Shown: positions 43,380-51,858 of the stretch, piece by piece
Layout: each line of letters begins with the position of its first letter
How positions within the stretch are numbered: position 1 is the first letter of the stretch
NCBI RefSeq assembly: GCF_900302465.1
Contig: NZ_OMOR01000001.1
Location: 1,674,001 to 1,738,000 of the forward strand
Source: Ascidiaceihabitans donghaensis
GTDB taxonomy: Bacteria; Pseudomonadota; Alphaproteobacteria; Rhodobacterales; Rhodobacteraceae
Direction of reading: 5' to 3'
Length of the DNA stretch: 64,000 bases
Made by a program: the position numbers and the translations under genes
The notes under the pieces: model-generated
Seen by the model: the letters and a program-made list of their open reading frames with translations, nothing else
What the model was told of the DNA's origin: nothing
Database searches by the model: none

Positions 43380-43395
43380 GTCCGAAATCTCGGAC
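43380..43395. promoter_or_regulatory. Perfect 16-bp dyad upstream of the second HTH gene
   Basis: GTCCGA-AATC-TCGGAC lies 45 bp before the ATG of the 43440 gene. It is preceded by CCGTTC and followed by AGTAGT. It may be the operator of that HTH protein. The dyad is unlike those of the main repressor region. Confidence 0.5.
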
Positions 43396-43439
43396 AGTAG
43401 TTCGATGGTTGTGTTTTTTGCATGTTTTGAAAGGTCGTT

Positions 43440-44246
43440 ATGAGTTCACGGATCGAAGTTTGGTCGCCTGAGAAAACGGTGGCAGATTGGATAGATGCAT
43501 CATCAGCCTCACTTAGAACAATCTCTGCGGGCACAGGGATTAGTCGTTCAAAGCTCAGTGATCTAAGCAATGGTAAGTCAACTCTAACAGTATCTGATCT
43601 GTCCGCGATTGCTTCATTTCTTGGAATAGACCCCGGATCCATTTTCCCGCAGACGGTCAGTTTAAAGGCGGTCGACGGTGCTTATCAGGAATTGGGTAGT
43701 AAGCTTGGTTCAGCTGTCATGGAAAACGTCCAAGCAAGGATGACCCGCGATGGGCATCAACTGAGTGTAGAGGATATCATTGCTTGGCACGAAATCACGC
43801 AAGGTCATCTTTATCAGTCTGCTGAGGTTCGTCCCCATTTGGTTGCTGTAAAGCCAGTGCATGGTGATGTGCCCAAATTGCGCATATTGGATGTTGGCAA
43901 TAAAAGTCTGACTTGGGCTAAGGTGCAGGCTGACGCAAATGTACCAGTCACACCAAAAGACGTTGAAGCATACTTTGCATCTAGCATTGCGGCACCCGAT
44001 CGTAGTTCTATTTGGCAGAACTATCATGATGCGATCGCGACGCAGGGGCGTATCTACAAGGACCGTAAACTCTTGCATTGGTCAGACAATGGACACGCAA
44101 GCATCACAGTGTATTTTACGATGCTAATGGCTGGTCTTTGGCACGATGATGAACCGGTCGTCTGGAATTTTTCGAAAGAGGTGTATTCTAGGCCAGCTAC
44201 CGACGCGGAATTATCGGATCTACAAGTAGGTCAGGGTTCTCGATAA
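43440..44246 (+). CDS. HTH regulator with an unidentified (PAS-like) C-terminal domain
   Basis: A 268-aa protein. The N-terminal XRE-like HTH is residues ~18-65 (LRTISAGTGISRSKLSDLSN, LTVSDLSAIASFLGIDPGSI). The C-terminal ~150 residues (GHLYQSAEVRPHLVAVKPVH..., IYKDRKLLHWSDNGHASITV, FTMLMAGLWHDDEPVVWNFS) form a mixed alpha/beta region whose pattern recalls a PAS-type ligand-binding domain. Its 3' end overlaps the convergent acetyltransferase-like gene by 50 bp. It could be a prophage gene (second repressor or lysogeny sensor) or the host flank. The AT content is higher than in core genes. Confidence 0.6.
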   Translation: MSSRIEVWSPEKTVADWIDASSASLRTISAGTGISRSKLSDLSNGKSTLTVSDLSAIASFLGIDPGSIFPQTVSLKAVDGAYQELGSKLGSAVMENVQARMTRDGHQLSVEDIIAWHEITQGHLYQSAEVRPHLVAVKPVHGDVPKLRILDVGNKSLTWAKVQADANVPVTPKDVEAYFASSIAAPDRSSIWQNYHDAIATQGRIYKDRKLLHWSDNGHASITVYFTMLMAGLWHDDEPVVWNFSKEVYSRPATDAELSDLQVGQGSR

Positions 44247-44913
44247 ACCTTCGAATGTTTCGCAAAAAATGCGGTTTTGATAAACCGGAAAGATACTCTT
44301 GCCCGGACCGACCGTGGGGCGGAGATAGCCAATTTTGGACGGCTGGGAAGCTGGTTGAAGTAAACCCGTGTTGCATAATTTTGCCGCTTAGAGCGTCTGT
44401 TTGACGATGCAAGGCAATGATCCAGTCGGCACTGTGCCACCAACGCGCGTAGGCCAGGCAAAATGCGTACTGACAAAAGCACTGCGTCTTCGCAAAATCG
44501 CCTCTGTGTTCTTTGGCAAAGAACACATCCCCCATGTAGACTAGCCCGCCCTTTATGGATGCCGCGTCTTCATCTAAATTTGACATAACATTGGTGTCGC
44601 TGTCTCGAGGGAAGTGTCGAGCGTGCATCTGAGCCAAGTGCTTCCCGACATCATTGTCGCCAATATTGTCAAACCGTGCCCCAAGGGTGCCGACGATTTC
44701 TGAGCCTTTACGCATGATCAGCCAGAAGCTGTTGTTTGAGTTGAAGTCGTTTTTTGCCGGTGAAAGGATAGATTGAATAGGGTTGCGACCTGGTAGGCCT
44801 TCGATCTGATCAGCTAGATCGAGATTAATGGTATAATCTGCCAAATCGTACCCCTTCGAAGACAGGTATTCCCGACACATCCCAGCCATTGTAAAAACAG
44901 ACGTTGAAGGCAC
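44197..44913 (-). CDS. Acetyltransferase-like (GNAT-fold) protein, unknown
   Basis: A 238-aa protein, convergent with the HTH gene and sharing a 50-bp tail overlap. The order of strands and helices (NSFWLIMRKGSEIVGTLGARFD, a middle GLVYMGDVFFAKEHRGD, then FCLAYARWWHSADWIIALHR) suits a GNAT fold, with the middle strand in the acetyl-CoA-binding place, but the Q/RxxGxG/A motif is not clear. An acyl-transferase, perhaps making a signal sensed by its neighbour, is only a hypothesis. Start MPSTSVFTMAGMC; the ATG nine codons downstream is also possible. Confidence 0.5.
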   Translation of the reverse strand: MPSTSVFTMAGMCREYLSSKGYDLADYTINLDLADQIEGLPGRNPIQSILSPAKNDFNSNNSFWLIMRKGSEIVGTLGARFDNIGDNDVGKHLAQMHARHFPRDSDTNVMSNLDEDAASIKGGLVYMGDVFFAKEHRGDFAKTQCFCQYAFCLAYARWWHSADWIIALHRQTDALSGKIMQHGFTSTSFPAVQNWLSPPHGRSGQEYLSGLSKPHFLRNIRRFIENPDLLVDPIIPRR

Positions 44914-44966
44914 TCTGGGTTCTCCTAGGCTGCCGTTTCGTTTGTTGTCCTATTTTTTAGATGATG

Positions 44967-44997
44967 TGTGCAAGGTTACTGTTTGGCAGCGGTGGCA
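44967..44997. repeat. Dispersed repeat module C, copy 1
   Basis: TGTGCAAGGTTACTGTTTGG and the following CAGCGGTGGCATT match the sequence at 56096-56130 with few differences. It marks host-like DNA beyond the prophage region, so it limits the prophage on this side. Confidence 0.6.
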
Positions 44998-45358
44998 TTG
45001 TGGCTGACTGTTTGATGTGTGAAGTGCATTCGCATAGCACGTTCGGCGGATTGCAGACATTCGCTGCGTTCGCGAAGAAGAGCTGTGAAGCGCAGTGAAG
45101 GAACTCGAGAAATCGCGGCAAAGTACGACTTCTGGCGCGCAGCTTGATGTACCTCTCGCCGCAGTCAATTTTCACTCTACACTTAAAGCTGAACCCATTG
45201 CCGCACATTTGACGGGAACAGTTCGCCGATAAGCCCGTGAAGCTTCACAGGCAGGGGTTGAATATGCCATCCTTTCTCTGAAAACCTTCTTGAACACATG
45301 GGCTCAGCATAAAATCGTTCGCCGCAAGCGGGGCACGCAACGGCGCTTAAGGAACAAA

Positions 45359-47092
45359 ATGTATCTGGCATCACTTTCGATTAACAATTTTCGCCGCATA
45401 AGATCTGCAACGATAGAATTCGAACCTGGGTTAAACATCATCGTTGGCCCTAACAATATCGGGAAGACAGCCGTTGTTGACGCTCTCAGATCGCTTCTTG
45501 CTGGAACCGATGACCCCTATCCCCGCTTTAGCATCGATGACGTCCACCTCCCCAAGGGAGGTGCGGCAACGGGTGATATTGTCTTCGACTATATCTTCAA
45601 GGAACTGTCTCTCGACGATGAAGCCGACTTCCTCCACGGGTTAAGGGTTGATACTGCGGGAAAGGCTGAAGCCGTTCTTAGAGTGACCTATGGGGATGCG
45701 GATAAATCTGGGCGGCTAAGGTCGCGGAAAGTTTGCGGCATCCATCATGACATCGCGATGACAGCAACGATGCTGGAAAACTTGCGAAGCGTTTATCTTC
45801 AGCCGCTACGCGATGCAGAGCTTGGCCTTCGCCCAAGCCGTTCAAGCCAGCTGTCCCGCTTGATGCATCTTCTGTCGGATGACGCAGGCAAAGATGAGAT
45901 CGCTAGGAAGCTCGCAGACCTCGACAACGAGATTAAGGCGCTTAAGTCGGTTGTTGAGACGCAAGAAGCCATCACTGGGCGCCACAAGAGCATGCTGGGT
46001 AATCAACTGGCTCAGATGCTGGCGGTCGAACTTAGCGGTTCTGATTTCACAAAATTCGCCTCGCGCCTCTCGCTATTGGTCGACAGCTTTGAGATCGAAC
46101 GTAACGGCCTTGGCTACAACAACCTGATCTTCATGGCGGTGGTTTTAAGTGAACTCGCGAAAAACGCAGATTCGGCCTATCGCAGCTTGATTGTCGAAGA
46201 ACCTGAAGCACATCTGCACCCGCAACTACAAGCCGTGCTTTTGCGGTATCTGTCGGACATCAAAGTCGCAGAAGGCGAGCGGCCAGTCCAAGTCTTCGTG
46301 ACAAGTCACTCTCCAAACTTTGTCAGCATCGCTGATCTTGATGCCGTTGAATGCCTGGTCGAGACGGGCGCAAGTGTGGATGTCTTTCATCCGAGATCGG
46401 TTAGTTTTGGGAAGGGCAAGAAGGAGAAGTTGAAGCGATACCTCGATGTTACGCGCGCTGAAATTTTCTTCGCACGCCGCGTTATCTTTGTTGAAGGCGC
46501 CGCCGAGTTGTTGATGATCGATCTGATGGCAAAGAAGATGAACTATGATCTGCGCAATCACGGTGTGAGCCTGATCAGTGTTGAAGGATTGAACTTCGAT
46601 TCCTTTTTGCCTCTGTTCGGTGAAACTGCAATCAAGATACCTGTCGCTGTCATCACAGACGCGGATCCAGTCATCATCAGCGCCGATGGCAAAACCCATG
46701 CTCACTATCCATCCGAAAATGAGCACATCACTCTCTCAAGCAACACAGAGTCGATGAAGAGGCGAGAGGATGCATTTGTCAAAGTCTTTTACGGCCAGAA
46801 GACCTTCGAGTATGATTTCGCGCTGCACGAAAAGAACAGAACGGCCATGCTGGCAGCCCTCAAGGATCTGCACCCTCAGATTGGTGCCGCTCTTGAGAAG
46901 GAGGTCAAATCGAAGGCCGGCGATCGGGACAAAGCCAAAGCGCTTTTCAGGGGCATGTTTGAGCGGTCCAGCAACAACGTTCAAAAGGGTGCATTCGCAC
47001 AGGCACTCGCAGAGCAGGTAGAAGACAACGAGCTGGAAATTGAAATACCGACCTACATAGGAGATGCCGTAAAGCATGCGTGCAAGCCATGA
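45359..47092 (+). CDS. gajA: Gabija nuclease GajA: OLD-family ATPase with TOPRIM domain
   Basis: A 577-aa protein, close to the 578 aa of the founding GajA. N-terminal ABC-type ATPase: Walker A GPNNIGKT (residues 30-37), a signature-like LGYNNLIFMAVVLSEL, Walker B SLIVEEPEAHLHPQLQ (about 276-290) and FVTSHSPNFVSIADL (H-loop). C-terminal TOPRIM nuclease: RVIFVEGAAELLMIDLM with the catalytic Glu (about 376) and VAVITDADPV (about 433). It cuts DNA when nucleotide pools fall, as known for Gabija. The next gene overlaps by ATGA, matching the gajAB pair. An ordinary OLD nuclease is the alternative, made unlikely by the helicase neighbour. Confidence 0.88.
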   Translation: MYLASLSINNFRRIRSATIEFEPGLNIIVGPNNIGKTAVVDALRSLLAGTDDPYPRFSIDDVHLPKGGAATGDIVFDYIFKELSLDDEADFLHGLRVDTAGKAEAVLRVTYGDADKSGRLRSRKVCGIHHDIAMTATMLENLRSVYLQPLRDAELGLRPSRSSQLSRLMHLLSDDAGKDEIARKLADLDNEIKALKSVVETQEAITGRHKSMLGNQLAQMLAVELSGSDFTKFASRLSLLVDSFEIERNGLGYNNLIFMAVVLSELAKNADSAYRSLIVEEPEAHLHPQLQAVLLRYLSDIKVAEGERPVQVFVTSHSPNFVSIADLDAVECLVETGASVDVFHPRSVSFGKGKKEKLKRYLDVTRAEIFFARRVIFVEGAAELLMIDLMAKKMNYDLRNHGVSLISVEGLNFDSFLPLFGETAIKIPVAVITDADPVIISADGKTHAHYPSENEHITLSSNTESMKRREDAFVKVFYGQKTFEYDFALHEKNRTAMLAALKDLHPQIGAALEKEVKSKAGDRDKAKALFRGMFERSSNNVQKGAFAQALAEQVEDNELEIEIPTYIGDAVKHACKP

Positions 47093-48813
47093 TCGATCTA
47101 TCGCAGCAGCAACGGGAGATTATTGAGGCACCTCTCAAACCCATGGCGGTCACTGCCTGCGCGGGGAGTGGCAAGACTTCAACTGCAGTCCGCCGGCTCG
47201 CTGCTATGCGCAAGCGCCTTGACGATCGCCATGGACACATGGCTCTTTTGTCCTTTTCCAACGTGGCCGTCGACACCTTTAACAAGGATTATAATGCCTT
47301 GCTGCAGGAAGAGGCAGGCGACAGACGCATGCGCGGCATCGAGATAGCCACGGTCGACGCTTTCATCACCTCAAATATTATCCGCCCTCACGGACATCTT
47401 GCCATGGGATGCAACAGAACGCCGTTCCTCGTACATGGTAGTGAGCCTTTCTTGACAAGCTTCACGGTCTGGGATGGAAAAAGGCGACAACCGACAACCG
47501 AGCTTCAAATCAACCCCAAGGAGGGAGTGGGTCTTCAATTTGAAGTGGGACAGGCGAAGACTGTCGTTGACCGGAAGGCCGCCAACCAAGCTATTAAGAA
47601 GCTGGCGCAGGTTGGTGCTTACTCACATGCACTGGGGAGCCTTTGGGCTTTGCAAGTTCTCAGGACCCAGCCTCTGATCAGCCGCGCTCTGGTGCGCCGC
47701 TATCCGCACATCCTGGTTGATGAGGCACAAGACATCGGTATGTTGCACCAGTTGATCCTTATGGCTTTGCAAGGTGTCGGTGCACAGATCTCGCTTATCG
47801 GGGATGTGAACCAAGGCATCTACGAGTTCTCAGGTGCGACAGGAGCATTTCTCGAAGGGTACGCGGATCGTGACGGTGTCGAGGGCCGAATGCTCGAAAC
47901 CAACTTTCGATCGGTCCCGAGCATCGTTACGATCGCAAACAAGCTCTCAGGGCGCGACGATAAACCCGAGCGTACGGAGCCTGAAACTTTGTCAGGTGCC
48001 TATTATTTCGCGTACAAAAAAGAGGAGAAAGACAATGTGCTTAAGTCCTTTGCAGCTCTTTTGGGTGAGGCAGGTATAGCGGTAAGCGATGCGGCTGTGC
48101 TCTGCCGGTCAGCGAAATGGGCTGACGATTGGGGCGGTGGTGAAGAAGAACAAGGACAGGGCGTGCTGCGGAAGTTTGTCAGCGCTGCGATCCAGCGAGA
48201 CAAATTCGGTTGTTTCGATGACGCCTTTAAGCACTGTTGCGCTGGTGTCGTTGGCTTGCTGGATGACGATCATGGGGATGTTCTTTCTGATCTTGTACGC
48301 GGCGGCGGCGATGTAAGGAGTTCTCAGATGCTGCGAAGGAAGCTGTGGACGTTTGTAAAAGATGCGACTAGCGGGTTGCCATCGGCATCTCTTGTGGCGG
48401 GCACCGCTTGGCAGCCTACTCTTCTTGCGCGGATGGGAGTCTTGCTCGACACGCTTTCGGTGGACCATGGTTTGGAAGCTAGAGGCAATTGGAAGGCTAA
48501 GCTGGCGAGACGCAAAATATTCAATCGGCCGCTTATTCAAGCCGCTGATTTAGGGGGGGAGGATCTGCCAAAATTCCGCGTCTCCACAGTTCACAAAGTA
48601 AAAGGGGAGAGCATCAAGGGTGTTATGTATATTTGTAATCGTTCGCATCTCGATGAACTTCTGGGTGGGACAACGACTGAGGTCGGCAAGATCGGATATG
48701 TCGCACTCACCAGAGCGCGCGATCTATTTGTCTTGGGTGTTCCGGCCACCAACATGGGAGAGTTCGCACCCAAACTTGATGCACTAGGCTTCAAAAAAGC
48801 GGGGGCAAGTTAG
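47089..48813 (+). CDS. gajB: Gabija helicase GajB: UvrD/PcrA-like
   Basis: A 574-aa SF1 helicase-like protein; the ATG overlaps the gajA stop (ATGA). An in-frame GTG lies 3 codons upstream. Motifs: Walker A ACAGSGKTST (residues 23-32), II LVDEAQDIGM (about 209), III LIGDVNQGIYEFSGA, IV LETNFRSVPSIV, V STVHKVKGESIKGVM and VI YVALTRARDL (about 540). It is longer than the type GajB (494 aa) through insertions in the second half. GajB is thought to sense DNA ends and to activate GajA. The unit is isolated, with repeats on both sides. Confidence 0.88.
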   Translation: MIDLSQQQREIIEAPLKPMAVTACAGSGKTSTAVRRLAAMRKRLDDRHGHMALLSFSNVAVDTFNKDYNALLQEEAGDRRMRGIEIATVDAFITSNIIRPHGHLAMGCNRTPFLVHGSEPFLTSFTVWDGKRRQPTTELQINPKEGVGLQFEVGQAKTVVDRKAANQAIKKLAQVGAYSHALGSLWALQVLRTQPLISRALVRRYPHILVDEAQDIGMLHQLILMALQGVGAQISLIGDVNQGIYEFSGATGAFLEGYADRDGVEGRMLETNFRSVPSIVTIANKLSGRDDKPERTEPETLSGAYYFAYKKEEKDNVLKSFAALLGEAGIAVSDAAVLCRSAKWADDWGGGEEEQGQGVLRKFVSAAIQRDKFGCFDDAFKHCCAGVVGLLDDDHGDVLSDLVRGGGDVRSSQMLRRKLWTFVKDATSGLPSASLVAGTAWQPTLLARMGVLLDTLSVDHGLEARGNWKAKLARRKIFNRPLIQAADLGGEDLPKFRVSTVHKVKGESIKGVMYICNRSHLDELLGGTTTEVGKIGYVALTRARDLFVLGVPATNMGEFAPKLDALGFKKAGAS

Positions 48814-49680
48814 CCTTGCGATAAGGGAACCTGAAGAGGCCCGTTTGGACCGTGTGCCATGCATAGTGGATGGGCTGGTGCGAGAATGCTACGCGGAGAA
48901 CGAACGCCCACTTTGCGGAGCGCTGCCTTGCAGAGAGTAGCTTGTTGGCCAACGGCGGCTCTGGGCCGTCTGTGTACCTTTTGGAGGAAAATCACTTCCC
49001 AGTTCCAGCTTTGCTAGCCGTAAATGTCTTTTAGGTTACTACTTTGATATATCTAGTATTTTCGCGTTCTGGGAAGTGCGGTATCAAACTTGGCAGTCAA
49101 CTTCCCGGTTCGCGCGGGTTTTTGAGGGCAGGGGGTGCCTCTGCAATATGCTCAAACGGCTGTTAAACGCTATTTTAATGGGGTTTCTGTGCGTCTGGCG
49201 AGTTTGCAACTTCGCCTGTCACAAATCATCGAATTTAACATAAGTGGCGTTATAGAGCCGTTTCAGTATGACAAACTACAATGGCCACAAAGTTTGCTCC
49301 GATGACCACATGAGCCATATTTTAAAGGCATCCATCCGGCTTCTTCCGCTTTCAGTCGCGGTCTTCCGCTTACTGCAAGAATAAGTGTCTCACTACAGTG
49401 ACAGGGATTTCTGCAGTGAATGACAGAGATATTTGCAGCAAACTGTTTTTGGCCCTTCAAACGCTCCCTTCGATCTGAAGATTTGAACACCGCTTAAAGG
49501 GTGTCTAAATCTCGGTTCAACATCAGGTTTGGCTTCCAGTCGACGTTGTTGAAGGTCGCGTACCTTGTTTTCAATTCTATCTGTATTTCATCATCCACAA
49601 GTCTCTTGCTTGTATTGTTGAGATGAAGCCGCTCCACTACCTTCGCCGATAGTTGTCCCCAAAATACTGGTTATGATTCT
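48814..49680. other. Intergenic stretch with repeat, no gene supported
   Basis: Short ORFs on both strands have no recognisable content. It holds a dispersed-repeat copy at 49371-49449 and, before it, AT-rich sequence without clear promoter or terminator. The reverse ORF at 49263-49490 shares a phrase with one at 7979-8194, but this reflects the repeat. Confidence 0.55.
49371..49449. repeat. Dispersed repeat modules B and A, copy 2
   Basis: Module B (TACTGCAAGAATAAGTGTCT..., 49371-49399) matches 56057-56085. Module A (49398-49449) matches 8102-8153 with two differences in 52 bp. The two modules are fused here but separate elsewhere, which suggests a modular repeat family. Confidence 0.75.
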
Positions 49681-50580
49681 ATGCTTGAGCGCGGCGAAAT
49701 TCAAAAGTCTTTTCGACATGACGGGGTGTTGATCATAATCTTCAACGCATTAGCGTTTGACCTTTTGGTCGTTGGCTATGGCCAACATGAGGATGGAACT
49801 GAAATCAAGGAATTGCTAAGTGCGATGACGCTTGCTTCATTTTTTGAAGCAGCGCTTGTCGTTCTTTTTGCGTTCACCAGCTATGTTGTCATTGCCAAAG
49901 AGCCGTTGATTTGGATCCTTTCGCGACTTTACTTCTGCGTGATTTTTCTTCGGGTGGTCTGTTATCCTTTTTGGCGAGCGGGTTATTCCGAGCAGCTGAG
50001 CAAAGACGCATTGAAGATAGCACGCAGCGATTGGAAAGCATTCGTTGACTATCAGTTGAACGTATATCCGGAAGGGGCCAATTGGAAAGCCAACTAGCAT
50101 CTCGCAGTTGCCACATTTTTCCTCTTTTTGCTTAGTATGTTGGCGCCACTTTTTGAGTTTCAATCGATTGGATACCGGCTGCTGCCGGGCATTTTGGATA
50201 AGCTAGGCCTAACAACTTCTCTACATTCGGTGGTCGGTTTGGTTCTTATCATTGCAATTTGCTACATATGCAGCAACGGCATGATGGCTTTTGCGGGAGA
50301 CCATCGAAAGAATTTTCAAGTTTATCATACTCGCTCCGTCAACCAAGAGTTCATCGAAGCACTAGATGCCGCGATATCTAGCCATCAGAAGGCTAAAGAA
50401 ACTTTGCAAATGTTGAAAGTTGATGAGCCTGCTTGGGTACGAGCCAATCAAGAGGATGTACAGGCGTTTGAGGATCTAGTCATGCTACTAGATGAGGTTA
50501 GGTCGAGAGTTGCTGAGTCCACTGAAACAAACCACGGAAAACTGATTCAAGGAATGTTTGGCAAGACAGACCCGCCTTGA
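49681..50580 (+). pseudogene. Membrane protein gene interrupted by an in-frame TAG
   Basis: One reading frame from the ATG at 49681 to 50580 (about 299 residues) is broken by a single TAG at 50095-50097. Before it, 138 residues have hydrophobic segments (GVLIIIFNALAFDLLVVGYG, AALVVLFAFTSYVVIAK, IWILSRLYFCVIFLRVVCY). After it, the frame continues directly with a hydrophobic run (LAVATFFLFLLSMLAPLFEF), VVGLVLIIAICYICSNGMMA and a soluble helical tail. The ATG at 50137 has no ribosome-binding site. A nonsense mutation or, less likely, readthrough or two genes. AT-rich, unrecognised. Confidence 0.7.
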
Positions 50581-50683
50581 TTCCTCCACCTTTTAATTCT
50601 CCGCTGTCGCCAAACGTTTCTCAAACTATCTGGTTATGCAGTGCCCAAAAAAAGGGATATAGATTTTTGGGCACCACCAAACT

Positions 50684-51313
50684 TCAAACCTCAATGGCCG
50701 AGTTCAGCTCGCAAAGCACAATACGCATGTGCTGCAGCCAATGAGACCACACCGTTACCGGAAGCTGCGGTTCTGTCCATCGCACAGGCCATCCCATCGT
50801 CCAGTCCGTGAACGCAGGGTTTAAGCTCAGGGGATCGCTCGAGTGCTTTTCCCCACTCAACAAAATCACCCGGAACCGGTGGGAAGTTTGGAAGCGCTGG
50901 GGTGTCCAGCCCGCGGCTGTCATCAGATCCCACATCAGTGTCCAGACGCTGCCTGCATTCTTGATCCCGACTTGGCTGTCGGTTTGGTTCAAATCCGTCT
51001 TGAACTGGACCCCGTTCGCCGTGCCCGCGATGCTCGCTCTGTTGCCCGATCCCTTGAACGTCGGAGTGGGCCAGAATGAAGAGCCTTTCGCGGGTGTGCG
51101 ACCCGCCGACTTCCGCCGCTGATACGACGCGCGTTGCAACCCTGTAGCCCAATGCTTGAAGGTCTCGGGTGACGTCTTGCAGGCCAATGGTGAGATGCCC
51201 GGCGACGTTTTCAAAGAAGAGCCATTCGGGTTGGATTTCTCCTGTAATGCGGGCAACGTCCGCTTCTGGGCGGGCAAACCGAAAAATGACATAGTTGGGC
51301 AAAAATCTTCCAA
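50684..51313 (-). CDS. Second-frame ORF overlapping the methyltransferase remnant
   Basis: A 209-codon frame on the same strand, shifted against the methyltransferase frame. It carries phage-like phrases of its own: SLKTSPGISPLACKTSPETF, SFWPTPTFKGSGNRASIAG and SLNPAFTDWTMGWPVRWTEP. These resemble a family of phage proteins (WPTPT..., LNPxFxEWxMGWPxxWT) encoded next to methyltransferases. Dual coding is thus plausible; it may also be a chance open frame. Confidence 0.4.
   Translation of the reverse strand: MEDFCPTMSFFGLPAQKRTLPALQEKSNPNGSSLKTSPGISPLACKTSPETFKHWATGLQRASYQRRKSAGRTPAKGSSFWPTPTFKGSGNRASIAGTANGVQFKTDLNQTDSQVGIKNAGSVWTLMWDLMTAAGWTPQRFQTSHRFRVILLSGEKHSSDPLSLNPAFTDWTMGWPVRWTEPQLPVTVWSHWLQHMRIVLCELNSAIEV
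50691..51302 (-). pseudogene. C5-cytosine DNA methyltransferase remnant (N-terminus lost)
   Basis: A 203-codon frame with the C-terminal part of a Dcm-type enzyme: WLFFENVAGHL (motif IV ENV at residues 31-33), GGSHTRERLFILA (motif VIII) and a distal ASGNGVVSLAAAHAYCAL (motif X-like). The SAM-binding motif I and the catalytic Pro-Cys motif are missing; upstream sequence carries no frame for them. The start would be a TTG. It is likely a decayed phage-derived methyltransferase and inactive. Confidence 0.72.
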
Positions 51314-51550
51314 TGCTCAGCGTGGAGGCTTGCCAATCTTGGCCATCTTAAGAGTATGGGTGGCCTCATAATTGGACCCGGAGTTACCAACGTTGCATTT
51401 CCGACGCCAAGCGACTATGTGGGGGATACGAAAGTTGCAGTTCCCTGCGGAATAGGCGCATCTGCCTGCCAGAGCGAACGACAACCGACCATCATGAAAA
51501 TTCAGCTGTCACGTCCTGTAGTGGGGATCTGATGTTTGGGAAGGTTGCCG

Positions 51551-51814
51551 ATGTTGTCGTGCACGACCACGACAGTTGCGACATTTCTTCATCCGTTTGT
51601 GATCGCGGGAGACACCGATGAACTGCCCGCGGGCGAATATGGAGTGTTGGAAGACGAAGACGCCATGCTGGGCAACAGCATTGCGGCATACCGACGGACT
51701 GCGACGTTTCTATTGAACAATTGGCACGCAGGAAAATCGGATCTGCATGCAGTGGCCCTTAGTGACTTGGATTTGGCTCTGGCACAGGATCGGGCCGACG
51801 CGAACAAACACTAA
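51551..51814 (+). CDS. Small hypothetical protein
   Basis: An 87-aa product starting MLSCTTTTVATFLHPFVIAG, with GGGAAGG 9 nt upstream. The middle (ELPAGEYGVLEDEDAMLGNS, YRRTATFLLNN) is acidic then polar. No family recognised. It lies at the start of a plus-strand cluster that continues to 56 kb; the gap to the next gene is 44 bp, so it may be its first gene. Confidence 0.5.
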   Translation: MLSCTTTTVATFLHPFVIAGDTDELPAGEYGVLEDEDAMLGNSIAAYRRTATFLLNNWHAGKSDLHAVALSDLDLALAQDRADANKH

Positions 51815-51858
51815 ATCAAAAATAGTGCGGCGGCGCTTTCTCCGTCAGAGGATCAAAA

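Larger units (their letters stand above)
11341..43439 (-). mobile_element. Mu-like transposable prophage with a long non-contractile tail (ends approximate)
   Basis: About 32 kb of nearly gapless minus-strand genes in Mu order: repressor/early genes, DDE transposase, MuB-like ATPase, GemA/DUF3164-type genes, Mor-like regulator, lysis, DUF2730/DUF3486, terminase, DUF935 portal, gpF, gpG, protease, capsid and DUF1320. The tail differs from Mu: tail tube, -1 frameshifted chaperone, lambda-style tape measure and host-specificity protein, with no sheath or baseplate spike. This mosaic resembles transposable siphoviruses such as B3, D3112 and RcapMu. All core genes look intact except for an M23 peptidase insertion. 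The right end lies close to 11.3 kb (or includes the small genes to 10.5 kb); the left end lies between 43.25 and 44.97 kb. I could not identify the TG...CA termini or the 5-bp duplication. Confidence 0.9.

Noticed and set aside
11220-44975. Search for Mu-type ends (TG...CA) with a 5-bp duplication
   Set aside because: One apparent match (GCCAT at 11340-11344 and 44885-44889) has no similarity between the inner ends and falls in a coding start, so it was taken as chance.
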